Of a stretch of 64,000 nt of DNA, positions 44,666 through 56,242 are shown piece by piece; position 1 is the stretch's first letter, and each line of letters opens with the position of its first letter. The translations under genes and the position numbers were made by a program. This DNA comes from Arthrinium phaeospermum (Eukaryota > Ascomycota > Sordariomycetes > Amphisphaeriales > Apiosporaceae). The notes under the pieces are model-generated. The model had not been told where the DNA came from and did not search any database. It worked only from the letters and a program-made list of their open reading frames with translations. Where the stretch lies: assembly GCA_006503535.1 (NCBI GenBank), contig QYRS01000008.1, positions 2,356,001 to 2,420,000 of the forward strand. Reading direction: 5' to 3'.

Positions 44666-46404
44666 ACCATAGCCAGATCGACTTCCCCTGGAGACGTCGT
44701 GGGGTGGAACCCCCTGCGACTGCATCCTGACTCGGCATGGCTTTCTTCTACCGTCGGCTGTATGTGCCTCCAGCAGATCCGTGAAATCTCGCCCTGGAAA
44801 ACACCAGCATGATGTCTCGGTGCCAGGCTCCCAGCGGCCAGGACATGTACGAGGTTTTCATCCCTATGATTCCGCGCGAGGTGCTACCTCCTCACATCAT
44901 GCCGGCTATACCGGCAGTGGAGTACGAGTGACAGACAACGAAGGACTACTGAAAATGGGAATCAGCACCGCTTCACTGGACAGGAGGCCTACTCCCGAGG
45001 AGTCTGGCTAAAGCACGCCTGCCCTCTGGCCCTCTGCCTATGCTTTCTTCGGCAAGACGGGGGAGACACGCCCCGTCTGCCCTTGAGCGTGTCCGTTCCA
45101 GGACGGCGTGAGGGTCATCTTCGCCGAAGAACTTGCTGGCAGTCCGAATTCGTCCGGACCATCGACAGACACCCCACCAGCAGTCTGGGCCATCGACCCC
45201 TCGGCAGCCCAGGAGAATCGCCCGCCAAGGGAGGAGGCTCGCGTGGGAACGGCTCAGGACTTGTCAACTGCTGGTTCCCAGATACACGTCCCGCAAAGCC
45301 TAGGAGCAGACCTCCTTGGGCCCGCGACCGCCGTTGCGTACCACCTGGACGACGCCATAGGTACGAGGAGCGGGATCGCGGCACCACCGGCGCGAGCCAT
45401 TCGGCATTCCTATTACGTTCTGTACAACCGGACGACAGTAGGAATGCGAAGCAAGGCCTGCGCCCGAACGAGGCTCGGGTCGGGCGCCGGACCAGGATGC
45501 TGCGACGTATCCCGTGGGCGTGAGACCGAGATCGACCTCTTCAAGGGTTGGCAAGACTTACCGCCGTGAATGGGGTGGCATTCTCCCGAGGATCCAAATA
45601 GCAGCAGCCCCAATCCTGGCAGAACCTCGTCGGTACTGACCACGCACTCCGTCTCATTCCGGAACCCTAAGCTGTGGTAACAGCGAGTGGGCGTGTGGTC
45701 CGATCCAAACCTGGGAGACTGCGGCGCCTGTCCAGGACAGATTGGGCCGAGCCATGGCAGAGTGGGACGCTCTCAGGGGCGGAGAGCACGCACAGGAAGA
45801 GAAGAAACAAAAGCGCAGAGAAAAGAAAAAGAGGCGCAAGGAGAAGAGGCAGGAGCATCGACACCGGCGAACCATCCCACCTCGAGCTGGCACGCTTCTG
45901 TCGGTGGAGCTGGGATGGACAGACGACTCAGCTCGGCGGCCCTCCTACCGACCGCATCATGTCCAAGGCGACCTGGGGCAAATGCGGACTGCTGACGAGC
46001 GACCCGTCGAGAGAGTGACTTGCAGATCCTCTCACCTGGAGGCGTAGACTGCGCCTCCTTCACGCGTTGGTCTGTGGCGGGTGGGCAATACATTCTATTG
46101 CCGTGCTCGACCTCAACGACTTTGACGTGCTGTTCCCGGTGTCTTTGGGTAGAACCTCTCGATGAGGAATTGGCAAAGGCGAAAGACGGTTTCAGGAGCG
46201 GCTCTCCCGAAGACCGAGATTTCTAACGAGTTCCGACCTAGCAAGGGCACGGACGCAAGGTATCCAGGATAACGGTCGCTCCGGGAAAGGGCCGTCCCGA
46301 CCATTCATGACCCCGAACCCGGCAAGATCCAGCCGGTGACGAGATACACGGTTCGGCACAATCGACGGTGTTTACGTCGGGAGAGACGAACCCGGATCTG
46401 TAGC

Positions 46405-46446
46405 ACACCTAGAAGATACTAGGTGTATCCCGACCCCGCGACGGGA
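46405..46446. repeat. two adjacent hairpins
   Basis: ACACCTAG and CTAGGTGT pair over 8 bp around AAGATA (46405-46426). Directly after it, CCCG CGA CGGG (46435-46445) is a short member of the CGA-loop series. Confidence 0.55.
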
Positions 46447-46895
46447 CTGGACGTGGGTCAGATCTGTTACGACTCCGAGGATCGGCGGGGCTCGGTACCG
46501 TTGTTGCTGGCGTAAGAGCAAGCCACGCCACAGATTCGTCGAACTCCCGGCGGAGTGACGGTTACTGATTTGGGAAGAGGCGATCCGCAAAGATCGGCCT
46601 CCATGACGGATTGACAAGCGCCACCAACCAGCGGACTTGGGCTTCTCTTCAAGTACTTAAACAGTGGTTGGGAGCCACCACACTCTATTAGCAGCAACAG
46701 TCCTCACTCAGCATGGGGCGAATATTTAAGAGACGAGACGACCTCGCAACTCGCCCGTACCAGACGGACCCAAACACAGGAACACGGGACTTTGGCCAAG
46801 GCCATCCTTCTCCGTGCGGAGAAGTGGAAGGCGGGATAGCCGTTTAATATCAGGGCCCGGTAGACACTGGCGACTTCCCGGACCTCGAGCGAGGA

Positions 46896-47134
46896 TGGAA
46901 ATCGTTGCTAAAGACGTCAGCCACGAGAACCATGGCTGTATTACGTCGGGGCCGCACTTGACCGACAAGGATAAGCTCGATATTGCCCAATTTGCTAACG
47001 CCCTTGTGCGCAACAAAGGGTTTCCCGGACAAAATTCGAACTATACATTACACTGGGAGTGCAAACGCCAAATCAGGTCTTTCGATGTTCGCCGCGTACG
47101 CGTATGTTCCAACGATAACTGCGAACTCTGTTGA
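46896..47134 (+). pseudogene. fragment resembling a small cysteine-containing protein
   Basis: Frame reads MEIVAKDVSHENHGCITSGP, then LTDKDKLDIAQFANALVRNK and ends with RVRVCSNDNCELC before a stop. Four cysteines, three near the end, and an amphipathic middle suggest a small secreted-type protein, but no signal peptide is visible upstream in frame. Low confidence. Confidence 0.25.
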
Positions 47135-47872
47135 CACATCGTGGGTTGCTTCCTCGTCGTTCTTGATTGTCACTAGGGGAAGACCGCCACCGTGATGGGG
47201 GCGAACCATGTTATCTGTGTGTTAATTAGCGTCAACATGATTCCCAAACCCTTTCTGTCATTGTCACCAAGCCGATATATGCGTGGTTGGCAAGAGCTCT
47301 ACTATGCCTGTTGTTTCCAATGTTGGTACGAACGAGCCGACGAGCTCGATGAAGTCCCCCGCAACCTTTGTACTGTACTCGCAGACGCGCCGTTCCATCG
47401 CCATTCTTCTGCACGTGGGATGGGATCGAAGACGAGGAGAGTCCTCGTGCGGCGCACATGAAAACCCGGGATATGAGTCCGTGCATGATGTATATGTGAA
47501 GCGCGAAGTGACACTACCCCTTCCCTCACACAGATGACTACCAGGCGCCCATAGCCAATGACGGCCTGTGGCAACCTCCTTTAGGACCGTGAAGATCACG
47601 GGTACCAGCACACATGACCCCTCGCTTCCAACTGGGCCTCTATCCAGTTTGCGCTCTCCGGCCAATCGATTTGGTCTTGGTGCCGGAAGTAGGCCGGTCG
47701 CGCCGGAGGAGACTGATCAGGCCGTGCACGCTCGTGTGGAAAGAGGATACCGACGAGAGCGGATGCTGCGCAGGCGGAATCTGCATTTAGAACAGCGCCT
47801 CCTCGGGGATTTCTTTTCACTGCCCCAGACATGATCGACAAGTACATTTCGCCCGACGGCAAGCGCCAGCCC

Positions 47873-47892
47873 GCCACCGCGCGACGCGTGGC
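47873..47892. repeat. hairpin, CGA loop with one bulge
   Basis: CGCG CGA CGCG, then after a bulged C another four pairs (GCCA/TGGC). Confidence 0.55.
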
Positions 47893-48323
47893 CGGGAATG
47901 AGTGGAAAGGATGCACTCCCTCGAGATGACCACAAGCCCCCAGTATTGCCCGTGGTGATGTTGAAGTTGAAATTGTCGGCATCTGGGAGAACAGATGCCC
48001 CAACTGCATCCCAGTCTGCGCGTCTCCCGAGCGAGAATTCCTGATCCTCAACAAGGTCCAGTGGAAACCTGGACCGGACCCAGGACGGCAGCGCCGAGTT
48101 AGCTGGTGGAGGATAACCGCAACCAACCGCAACCTCTACCGCAACCCAAGCGCGCGAACTGCCCAGGAGAGCAACGCAGGCTGCCTAGAACAGGAGCTCA
48201 TAAGGCAGAGTGTGGCGAATCCACACGGCCGCGAATCCAACCCGGGGCATGGACAGAGCGTTGACTCCTCCTCCGAAGCAACCACGATGATTGGTGAATG
48301 CCCCGGGCAAACACGCCGTCACA

Positions 48324-48692
48324 TTCTCATGGATAGTATGGCCTAAGGTCGAGTCGGCCTTAAAATACCAGATTGACAAGCTCTGGGAAATGGACGCCAT
48401 ACACCACAATACCAAGGGGTATGAAGTGTACGAGTCTTGGCTTCACTCGTGGTGGGTGTCGATACTAGCGATCCGACCCCTAAATGCCCGCCCAACCCCT
48501 CAAACGCCAGCGAACTCCGCAGATTCGTCAACTGCTGGAGAGGTTCAAACAACCCGTGATCAATTGTTGCTCGCCCGCCTCCACGCTCCACTCACGGTCC
48601 TGTATGTAGGAGTGCTTACCGGAAGTAACACTCGCAGACAGATGCGGAGTGATCAACGGCCCTTCGCGCCCACTCCATCTCCATATGTCTGA
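48324..48692 (+). pseudogene. fragment with the KVESALKY block, copy 1
   Basis: Codons 48345-48392 encode KVESALKYQIDKLWEM, identical in protein to copy 2 at 50300-50347, while 10 third positions differ. The context reads SWIVWP before and DAIHHNTKGYEVYESW after. It then loses resemblance. Function unknown. Confidence 0.5.
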
Positions 48693-49132
48693 AGTATCGG
48701 GATGGCGTCTTATGGGATGAGATACCTCCCGGCGAGGCTGCCACAGTTTCCCATGAAGACATGGGCAAGCTGGCCCTGGGCCATCCGTATGTTCCAGTAC
48801 TTGGATTGGAGGAGGGTAACGATATCCGCAAGGAGGTGCCTCCGTCAGCAGAAGATCCAGCGACCCGCAACGTGTTCTGGAAGATACGAAGGACACCAAG
48901 ACTGCACTACGAGAATATGCCGAAGCGGCTATCCTCGCGTTTGACAGGCCCCTCAACTCGTTGACTTCCTTGCCGCTGGCCCCGCCGCGGTACCACGGAA
49001 CTACGCACACTTCTCACGACGAGAATGCCGGCATCGGGTTATGGCCCATCCACCTGGCCAATCGACGGCGCGCACGATGGCATGCCGTAGTAAAGCAAGA
49101 CAGACACGACGCCCAAATCTTGCTCCACCGCC

Positions 49133-49321
49133 AGTCAGCAACAGCAGCCTCTGCAACAGCCTCTGCAACAGCTACAGCAACCTGCCCAACAGCCCTTCCA
49201 GCAACCTGCCCAGCAACCCTTCCAGCAGCCCTCCGGCTCACGGCTCCCATCGAAACGACATTGGGAGCTGCGCCGGCACTCACGAGGCCCGGAATCGGCC
49301 AGTAAACTTGCTGGCCGGTAG
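49133..49321 (+). pseudogene. Gln/Pro repeat fragment
   Basis: Reads QQPLQQPLQQLQQPAQQPFQ and continues QQPAQQPFQQPSGSRLPSK to a stop at 49319. The DNA is a diverged tandem repeat of about 24 bp (CAACCTGCCCAACAGCCCTTC type). It looks like a low-complexity linker of a lost gene. Confidence 0.4.
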
Positions 49322-50269
49322 AGCAGCCCTTGCCCCTTGCCCCCTGTCCTAGTGTTTGCCTCGAACGCTCTGGGACGGCGGTGGCAGTGGAACACCGTCT
49401 AAAACACGACGAGTCCGACGACGATGTCGGAATCACTCTTCCGACTCCGCTCACGGTGGGAACGACCTGGGCGATTGACGTACATGGGCAACGCGCGTCG
49501 GAGGAAACGCCGGAGGAGACGCAGGATACCACCCGAAATGGCAGAGGACACCGAGATAGTCGACCTGCCGCCGCCTGGCATACCCCTTTGGAGGAGCTTG
49601 AACCATGCCGGCTTAATTCCACTAGGGGACCAGGGGGCGGTATTCGCCGCTGCCGGGAAAGCGGACGACCGCCACTTCATCCCGGCGGAGTACCGTCCGA
49701 GCGAGGGAGGGAGATGGCGCAGCTACTTGGGCACGCACCAGAGAGCAGTCAGGACATCGCCTAGAACAGGGGTACTAGAATCAGTCACTGCCAGCCTGAA
49801 GGACGTTCTGTATGGGCTCAAACAACCAAACACACCAAGAGAGACGACGCTCTCTGGGCTCTTGGGTACCATGAGGGGCAGAGTGTCGTTCAGGCCCTGA
49901 GCCGGAAGGTAGCCAGCCTTTTCCGGCGGTCAAATGACTCGAACCCGCCCACGGTCTGGATTCGACCGTGGTGGCGCAGAGGCCGGCACCTTTTCACAAT
50001 GCCGCATCCTCCGCAATGCCACGACCGCGGGCACACTTCACCGCAAGAGGTATAACGCCCTGCCGGGGAACGTGGTTGTGCCAGTGACACCACCTACTCG
50101 TCCTACGGGAATTCGGGTTGCACTGGCGTGCCCATGAGGGCTTCCCCCAGACAAATGCGTCGCCCTCGACCCCGCCGTTGAATATTGACCGGAAGGGGTT
50201 CCACAGTCAAGACGAGGGGTACCGGGGAGCGAGGGTACAAGGTGCCACCGTACTGTACCAAACACGACC

Positions 50270-50360
50270 CCCCTTGCCTACTCCCCGTTCGTCTTGTCCA
50301 AGGTGGAATCGGCATTGAAGTACCAGATAGATAAACTGTGGGAGATGGGTCTCCAACGGC
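50270..50360 (+). pseudogene. fragment with the KVESALKY block, copy 2
   Basis: SPFVLSKVESALKYQIDKLW then EMG. See copy 1. About 1,955 bp separate the copies, so they are not a simple adjacent tandem repeat. Confidence 0.5.
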
Positions 50361-50522
50361 GCCCCAGGGGCAGGCGACCGGTCAACCCGCCCCGGCAAAT
50401 TGGTTCAAAACACTGCCTGGAACGGCGAGGTGGAAACCCTCGCCGATTCGAACCTCTCGAAGGAGGACACGAACGACGACGACGAAGATGCCAACGACGA
50501 ACTGGGCCATCGCTCTTCCGAC

Positions 50523-50541
50523 CCCGCGCGCGACGCGTGGG
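50523..50541. repeat. hairpin, CGA loop, 8 bp stem with one G-T
   Basis: CCCGCGCG CGA CGCGTGGG. Seven Watson-Crick pairs plus one wobble. Confidence 0.65.
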
Positions 50542-51419
50542 ACGGCGGCAGTCTCATCTCTCGGCTCATACTATCAGTGGGTGGCACCAGAGTCCCAGCA
50601 AGGCATTCGATGGAGCAGGGGGCGACCTCCCGCTCGCGCATGCCCAGGCGCTCGAAGTCTACATCCTGCAGAAATCTCGGGGAGTCTCGAGGCAAGCCAC
50701 TGGGCATCGGCCTGCCCAAATCGGCCCGCGACATACTGGCTGGGGTGGCGGACGACGTTACTGCGTGATGGACTCTCTGCTGCGAGAGTTCAACCATACC
50801 AACCCGGACATGGGATGGGTCCATGGACGTGTGGACACTGGGTGTCACCGGACGGTATCTCTGGTATGTGTGCGGATGGCGGAGGCGACCTCCAAGCCAT
50901 CGCCACAATTTCAGCCTGGACCGGTCGATGTGCCCGAGTCGGTAACGAGAGTACTGTCCCTCCAAAGGATGCACCGAATTCGGGCCCTTCCATCACGCGG
51001 CTAGAGAGTACGTGTTTCGACACAATAGACGTACAGTGGCTACTGCAATTGGTAGTCGCGGCTTCTCCACGAGAATGGATCAGGGAAATGACTTACCGAT
51101 GGGGGGTATTCGCTCACTCCGCCGGCCACGGCATACGTCTACGCGCGCCGTTCCAGCAGACCTGGACGGCCACTCACTGCGCCCGCGTCCCCTGTAGCGA
51201 GATCACTTCTCGGCAAGACGCGGCTGGGAGACGAGAGTCCTTTGACTGTCCGTACCCTTTTGATGTCTATACTCTCCAGCAAGCCACCTCGACAGGTGCC
51301 CCCGAGCTGGAATGGAGAGAGCGAGTTCCTAAGCCCGCCGGCTAGTGAGCATAAGGAACGACATGCCAGACAGTCTCGGGCAGCTCGTACCGGCCAGCTT
51401 CGATTCCCTGGCACATGGC

Positions 51420-52036
51420 ACAGGACTACACTGCCAGCCTCAATGACGTACAGTCAGAAGATTGGTATTGTTTCGAGACCCCGATGAAATCAGGCCACCA
51501 CGCCACACCGGCCCTCCGCCCAAGGCCTTTCGTATCCTCCTCTCCCGCAACGGCAGGATCTCGAACACCGCTTTCGCCAGTAGCGACATGTTACCAGAAG
51601 ACCCCGAGTACTTCCGGATCTGCGTAGACAAGTCGCAGTCTACTATGGCGTCAGACGCATGGCGACATGAGGTGCGGCGCAAGTCATTGTTCCCAGAGGA
51701 CTCGCTCTGGTACAACGTATGGAATGAACCATCTCGACATGCGCAGTTCTTCAGGATGGCCGACTTCATGGATATCGACGCCGAAGAGGACTTTGCTGCC
51801 ACGGCCCGGTTCTACGAGCGGCTTCAACGGCGATACCCGTCCACCCAGTTTATGAACCTGCCGGGGTTTGTTCATATCTGCTCACTTCTTCACGTACTGC
51901 TCGAACTAGGGTACGAGCTGCCGCATGACGCAAACGACGGCTTCGTGACCCAGTTCCTGAGCTGGAACGCCCACAGATCGACCAAAAGGCTGCCTCCAGT
52001 TGTGGGATTCCTGCCCGATCCAAGAAGCACTGGATA
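51420..52036 (+). pseudogene. copy C of the decayed family, longest open version
   Basis: Frame 51462-52036 (191 codons) reads through the family blocks without a break: ERLQRRYPST, then GFVHICSLLHVLLELGYELP, then HDANDGFVTQFLSW. Upstream, in the same frame, are SLWYNVWNEPSRHAQFFRMA and ADFMDIDAEEDF. It ends at a stop soon after GFLPDPRSTG. Compared with copy A the VH(V/I)CSLL block differs almost only at third positions. This is the best template for the family. No known domain is recognised. Confidence 0.5.
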
Positions 52037-52039
52037 ATT

Positions 52040-54999
52040 GCTGCCGGTGGAGGGGGGCAAGGAGACCCCCATGTCATGAAGACGAAGCCGACGACGTCCA
52101 TTTAAGAGATCGATTAAACTGGGGTCATCTTCTCTCTCTCAGTTAGTAACAATGAGTACAACGGCGCAGACACCGTCGATCTGGTTCCTATGGCAACCCT
52201 CCATCCCCAGGTAGTACGAGCCCTTCAGAAGACCCTGATGGGACTCCCCGGATGTGGTACCGAGTGGAATCCTCGGACAGATTCCTAGTCATGACCGGCT
52301 GAACCTAGTGTCAAACCCTCTCATCCCCCTTTCCCCGGGGTGATGTTATCGGGAAGCATGACATGACACACTACATTGAGAAAGCCAAGTAGCTGGCTGC
52401 GGCCCGTGGTTACGTTGCGTGCCCCTGGTACAGAACCATTTGGCCACGTTCCGGTATAAACTGGAGGACGATGAAGGCTTGGTTCAACTGCTCGAGCTCT
52501 GCGATAGCGGCATTGTCGCGGAGATCTCAAGCCAGTACAGGAGTCCGGACTCACTCTCCCGGCAGCCAGAGGACGAGATCGGACAACGAACCGGGTGAAG
52601 AATTCATCCCAAAGAGATACCGGCCCATGGTGACCGGCGCCGAGCTGGCAAGCGAAGACCGACATACTCGTCTTGGCTCTGGAGACTGCAGATCTATCCC
52701 TGACCAGAAGTTGGGCTGCGCCAGAGCATAGAGGGGTCACTCCCCTGATCCTCAACCCACTGGACATGGTCGACGATTGGGAAACCAGCCCCGAAAGCGA
52801 GATGGAGGTAGAATACCTCTAGACGCGACCTCGCCGAGAAAAGCTCACTAATGCGCCATCCTTCGTGACTGCACAGACAATCACGGGAGACAGGATGTGT
52901 GAATGGACCTTCATCATCGGGCGCCGGCAAGCGCAAAGCAGACGACAGCTGCATCCCCCCCTTCCGCACCTGCCAAGTGTGGGAGGCATCCGGACCCCAT
53001 GTCGGAAGAACGCCTGAGACTGACAAAGCTCTGGCGTTCGGGGAACCGCCAGCACCATCCACTCCATGACCGATGGGGAGTCAGTCGCAAGTCAGGTCAG
53101 ACCAGAAGGCTTGGTGTCTTTCGAGAGGTTGTCACACGAAGGGACATGGAGGTCACGAAGATGGATGTTGCCTCTAAGGCATTAGGCATCGATCGGATGG
53201 CCAAAGAGACGGCTGCTCCAGCTGCAACTTCTCGCCACCAAGGTTGCTATTATCCTCGCGACGAGCAATCATAGCACCTTACGACTCGGTGGAAGTAAAA
53301 GCAGCTAACTGGAGAGGCTCGCGACAGCGGCAAGGTCGCAGAAAGACGAAGCCAGCTCCGAAGCCCCAGGAAGCCTCCTCGGCCCGAATACCGAACGAGA
53401 CCGGCGAAATGGTTTGGGACAGGTTAAACCGCAAACCTCCAGAGCAGCCCCGTGTTCTGTCCCCCGCCCACGCAGCGATCAAAGCGGCGATTCGAGTGTG
53501 TTGTCGTATCGAGGTCCGCCGTACTGGGGAGGGAGCGCTCGAGGGTGTTCCCTTCCCAAACAGGATTTCTCTGGGCTCATTCATTTGACGCCAACCAGAG
53601 GCAAACCCTCCGGGTCCAACATGACCGGGGATGTGTGTATGTTACCGAGGCCAAGACCAGCCTGAAGTGACCCACCGTCGTTGTGCCCGGCCGACCTGCC
53701 GTCCACTCGATCTGTCCGTAAGTACTTGACGCAGCGATATGGCGCGACGCCAAGGCCGCCTGCACCCACTTTACGCTTCGAGGACGAGCTCGAAGCATCA
53801 ACCCGCCATTCCCATGAGTGGATATCACCCACGCTCCGTGCTCGCATCAACGCGCGGGGCTTTCCACCACCAGCAACACTCCTGCAGAGCGCCAGACAAG
53901 GCCCCAACGCTAGGCGTGCCGCCCACGCTGTGGCGGCACACTAATTGAGGTACGAAGGTTCTGTAACCACGATCCAATACGGCATCTGGGAGTATCGCGG
54001 ACAGTCTTGGGAAAACCCCCACACTGACCGTCCGCCCAACGCCTTGGACACGGCAGATGTCCAAGATTATGGTCGCGCGCCGCTCTCGGGAATGCTCCGT
54101 TTTGATGCGCTCCGGTTCAGGTGCCCCAGGGACAGTGTTGTGCTTGCATACGGCCAAGCCAGGGGTTGCAATGTCGTCGCCATGGGTGGGAGAGTCCGGA
54201 GCGAGAGAGAGAGAGCCCCCCACAGCCGCGGAGCGGGCAACGCCGAACTCGAAGGCGACCTTCGAGGCGCGCCGTGGCAAATGAGAACCCTCGCCTCCTC
54301 CGGGCCCAAGGCGGCACGGGGCAGGCCGGCCGCGCGACTTGCCCGTGGTCTCGCTGGGTAGCAGCTGATCCTGCTAACCCCCACCCCCCGTGCATGGTCC
54401 TGCTGTCGCATGGGACGATATGGTACTTCCTCGGATGGCGGGGAGACCACGCCCCAGTGCAAACATTGCGTGTTCCTCCCCGCGACTGCTCGAGATTGTG
54501 CCGCAAGACATACCAACACTACATGCACCACGACGTGCGCACGCCGATCGTGTTGGACGTTGACGGCCGCGAGGAGGAAAGCGAGGAGGGCGACAACGAG
54601 GACGCCCCCTTGTACGCGCATCCCTGGCGCACGACGACGCATTCGTGCGATATGAGCCTCGAGCGTCCCACGAACCGCGCAAAGCAGGCGAGGTTCCCGA
54701 GCCGGCATTGCGTGAGCAAGACCCGAATGTCACATGGAGGTGCTTTGGCCGACCTGCGCGACGCAGAGCTGGCGAACATGTGGCACATCGCTCCGGGAGG
54801 AGACGAAGTTCTATCTCTCGGTTCATTCGCTGGCAGAACGGGCCACGAAGAGCAAGCGTGTGCAAGCCTTTCCCTCATGGAAAGGGAGATAACGGCCGCT
54901 AGCAAGGCTCTTACCCCTTCCTGGAATGCATTCGCATGAACCTATTGAACCCTGCATCAACTGCCTCTTTATGACGATGAAGTGAGCCCTGATGGTGTC
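52040..54999. other. no gene recognised
   Basis: Many short frames on both strands, some up to about 270 codons where GC is high (54121-54939) but with unlikely composition. Short members of the CGA-loop hairpin series are at 53255-53265 (CTCG CGA CGAG) and 54754-54766 (CTGCG CGA CGCAG). Confidence 0.4.
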
Positions 55000-55004
55000 G
55001 CATC

Positions 55005-55661
55005 ATGTGCCACCAGGAAGCCGTGTCCAGAGGCATTGACACAACAGGAAAAAGCCGGCTGGACCTTGGGATTGAGATATCACTCGAAGAACGTCTGCTG
55101 ATTGAGCGCGGCCTGGAAGATACCAGCGCCGACGGCACAGGGACGCCCGTCGTGGTCGTAGAGGCAATTCCAGAGGACCACCGGGACCGAATCATTCCGC
55201 TTGCCCAGGATAAGCGGATTGGTCTCCAATCTTGCCCTCAACTCGATAGGTGGCATGATGATTCCGGCAGGCTGTGGAGGGTGTCCTCGTTGCGGTGTTT
55301 GGTCAGAACATCAGGAAAAGAATCACCTGGTGTCCCCAGGCTAAGAAAGCCATTGTGCGGCACGACGTACGCTACCGACTTAGCAGGTGTGCGGCAGGAA
55401 CCAGATGATCTGGTCGATGAAGTGGCAGCTGTTGAACCCGAGCAGGATACACCAAGATGCGAAAAAAGTATTAAAAAAGAATTACGAAAAAAAGAAAAGG
55501 AAAAAAAGAGAAAAGGCTCGAAGCTCAAGCTGCTCATTACTGGACTCGAACATGGGAACGGGCCAAAAAAAAATTGGTTTGAGTCTATGAGGCGGCTGTG
55601 GGAACGGGCATCCACAACCCGAGCGCTACGTTTTTCCATTAGACCAACTGTGTCAGTCTAA
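55005..55661 (+). pseudogene. 218-codon open frame, unknown
   Basis: Begins MCHQEAVSRGIDTTGKSRLD and has plausible composition early on (EISLEERLLIERGLEDTSAD). It then has a strongly basic Lys-rich stretch (KKELRKKEKEKKRKGSKLKL) encoded by an A-rich tract. No domain recognised and no splice evidence. It could be a chance frame. Confidence 0.25.
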
Positions 55662-55663
55662 TG
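55637..55663. repeat. hairpin, 8 bp perfect stem, 11-base loop
   Basis: CATTAGAC and GTCTAATG pair around an 11-base loop. It may be a chance occurrence, since a few 8 bp stems are expected in a region this size. Confidence 0.4.
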
Positions 55664-55843
55664 AGGCTCTTACCTCAAGGGGGTCTTGGGTCTATTGGGC
55701 TTAAGTATCAGACGTGCGTGGCCCGATATTGGCTGAGAGGTGCCTGCGGGTGGTGGTTCGGGTGGGGAAAAGGGGGGGTGGAAGGTTTATGCGCCCCTGG
55801 TTCACCCCAAAGCTTGACGGTGGCACCCACTCCCCTACCTCCA

Positions 55844-56068
55844 TGGCATTTCTACAACTCGAATGATCGAGCCCAGACTCAGATCATGAACGAGTTATCC
55901 CAGTTGAAGATCTGGCGATGTGAGAATGCCACCGACTACATCACAAAGCACAAAGCGCTGCGGAACGACCTTGTGCGAGCGGGCTATACCAAGACAGACA
56001 CCCGATTCGTGACTGACATGATGATGGGTCTGGGACGAGACTACGCCTTTGCGGGCACTAGGCACCAG
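55844..56068 (+). pseudogene. Ty1/copia-type Gag fragment
   Basis: Reads WHFYNSNDRAQTQIMNELSQ, LKIWRCENATDYITKHKALR and NDLVRAGYTKTDTRFV, ending MMMGLGRDYAFA. This is the conserved core of copia-type (UBN2-like) Gag: L-x-L-K followed by the Y-I-x-x-x-K-x-L-R/D helix and the G-L-x-x-x-Y motif. The sequence after it continues in another frame. I see no zinc knuckle, integrase, reverse transcriptase or long terminal repeats around it, so it is an isolated remnant. Confidence 0.6.
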
Positions 56069-56197
56069 TATTTGTGTCCGAGCTGTCGATGTGGTTGCGT
56101 TCTTGTCATGTTCTCTGCCCACGTGAGAGCAGCAGAAGAGCAGCAGCGCGTTGACTTGCTCTTGCCCCAGAGCAGAGACTGGATTCCAAATCGGTGC

Positions 56198-56217
56198 CTC
56201 TTAATGACTATTAAGAG
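56198..56217. repeat. hairpin, GACT loop, 8 bp perfect stem
   Basis: CTCTTAAT GACT ATTAAGAG. The strongest member of the AAT-GACT-ATT series. Confidence 0.75.
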
Positions 56218-56242
56218 TGACCTACGATTTCACTTACCATGA

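Noticed and set aside
50430..50465. T-arm-like GGTTCGAATC on the minus strand
   Set aside because: No complementary T-stem, anticodon arm or acceptor stem around it.
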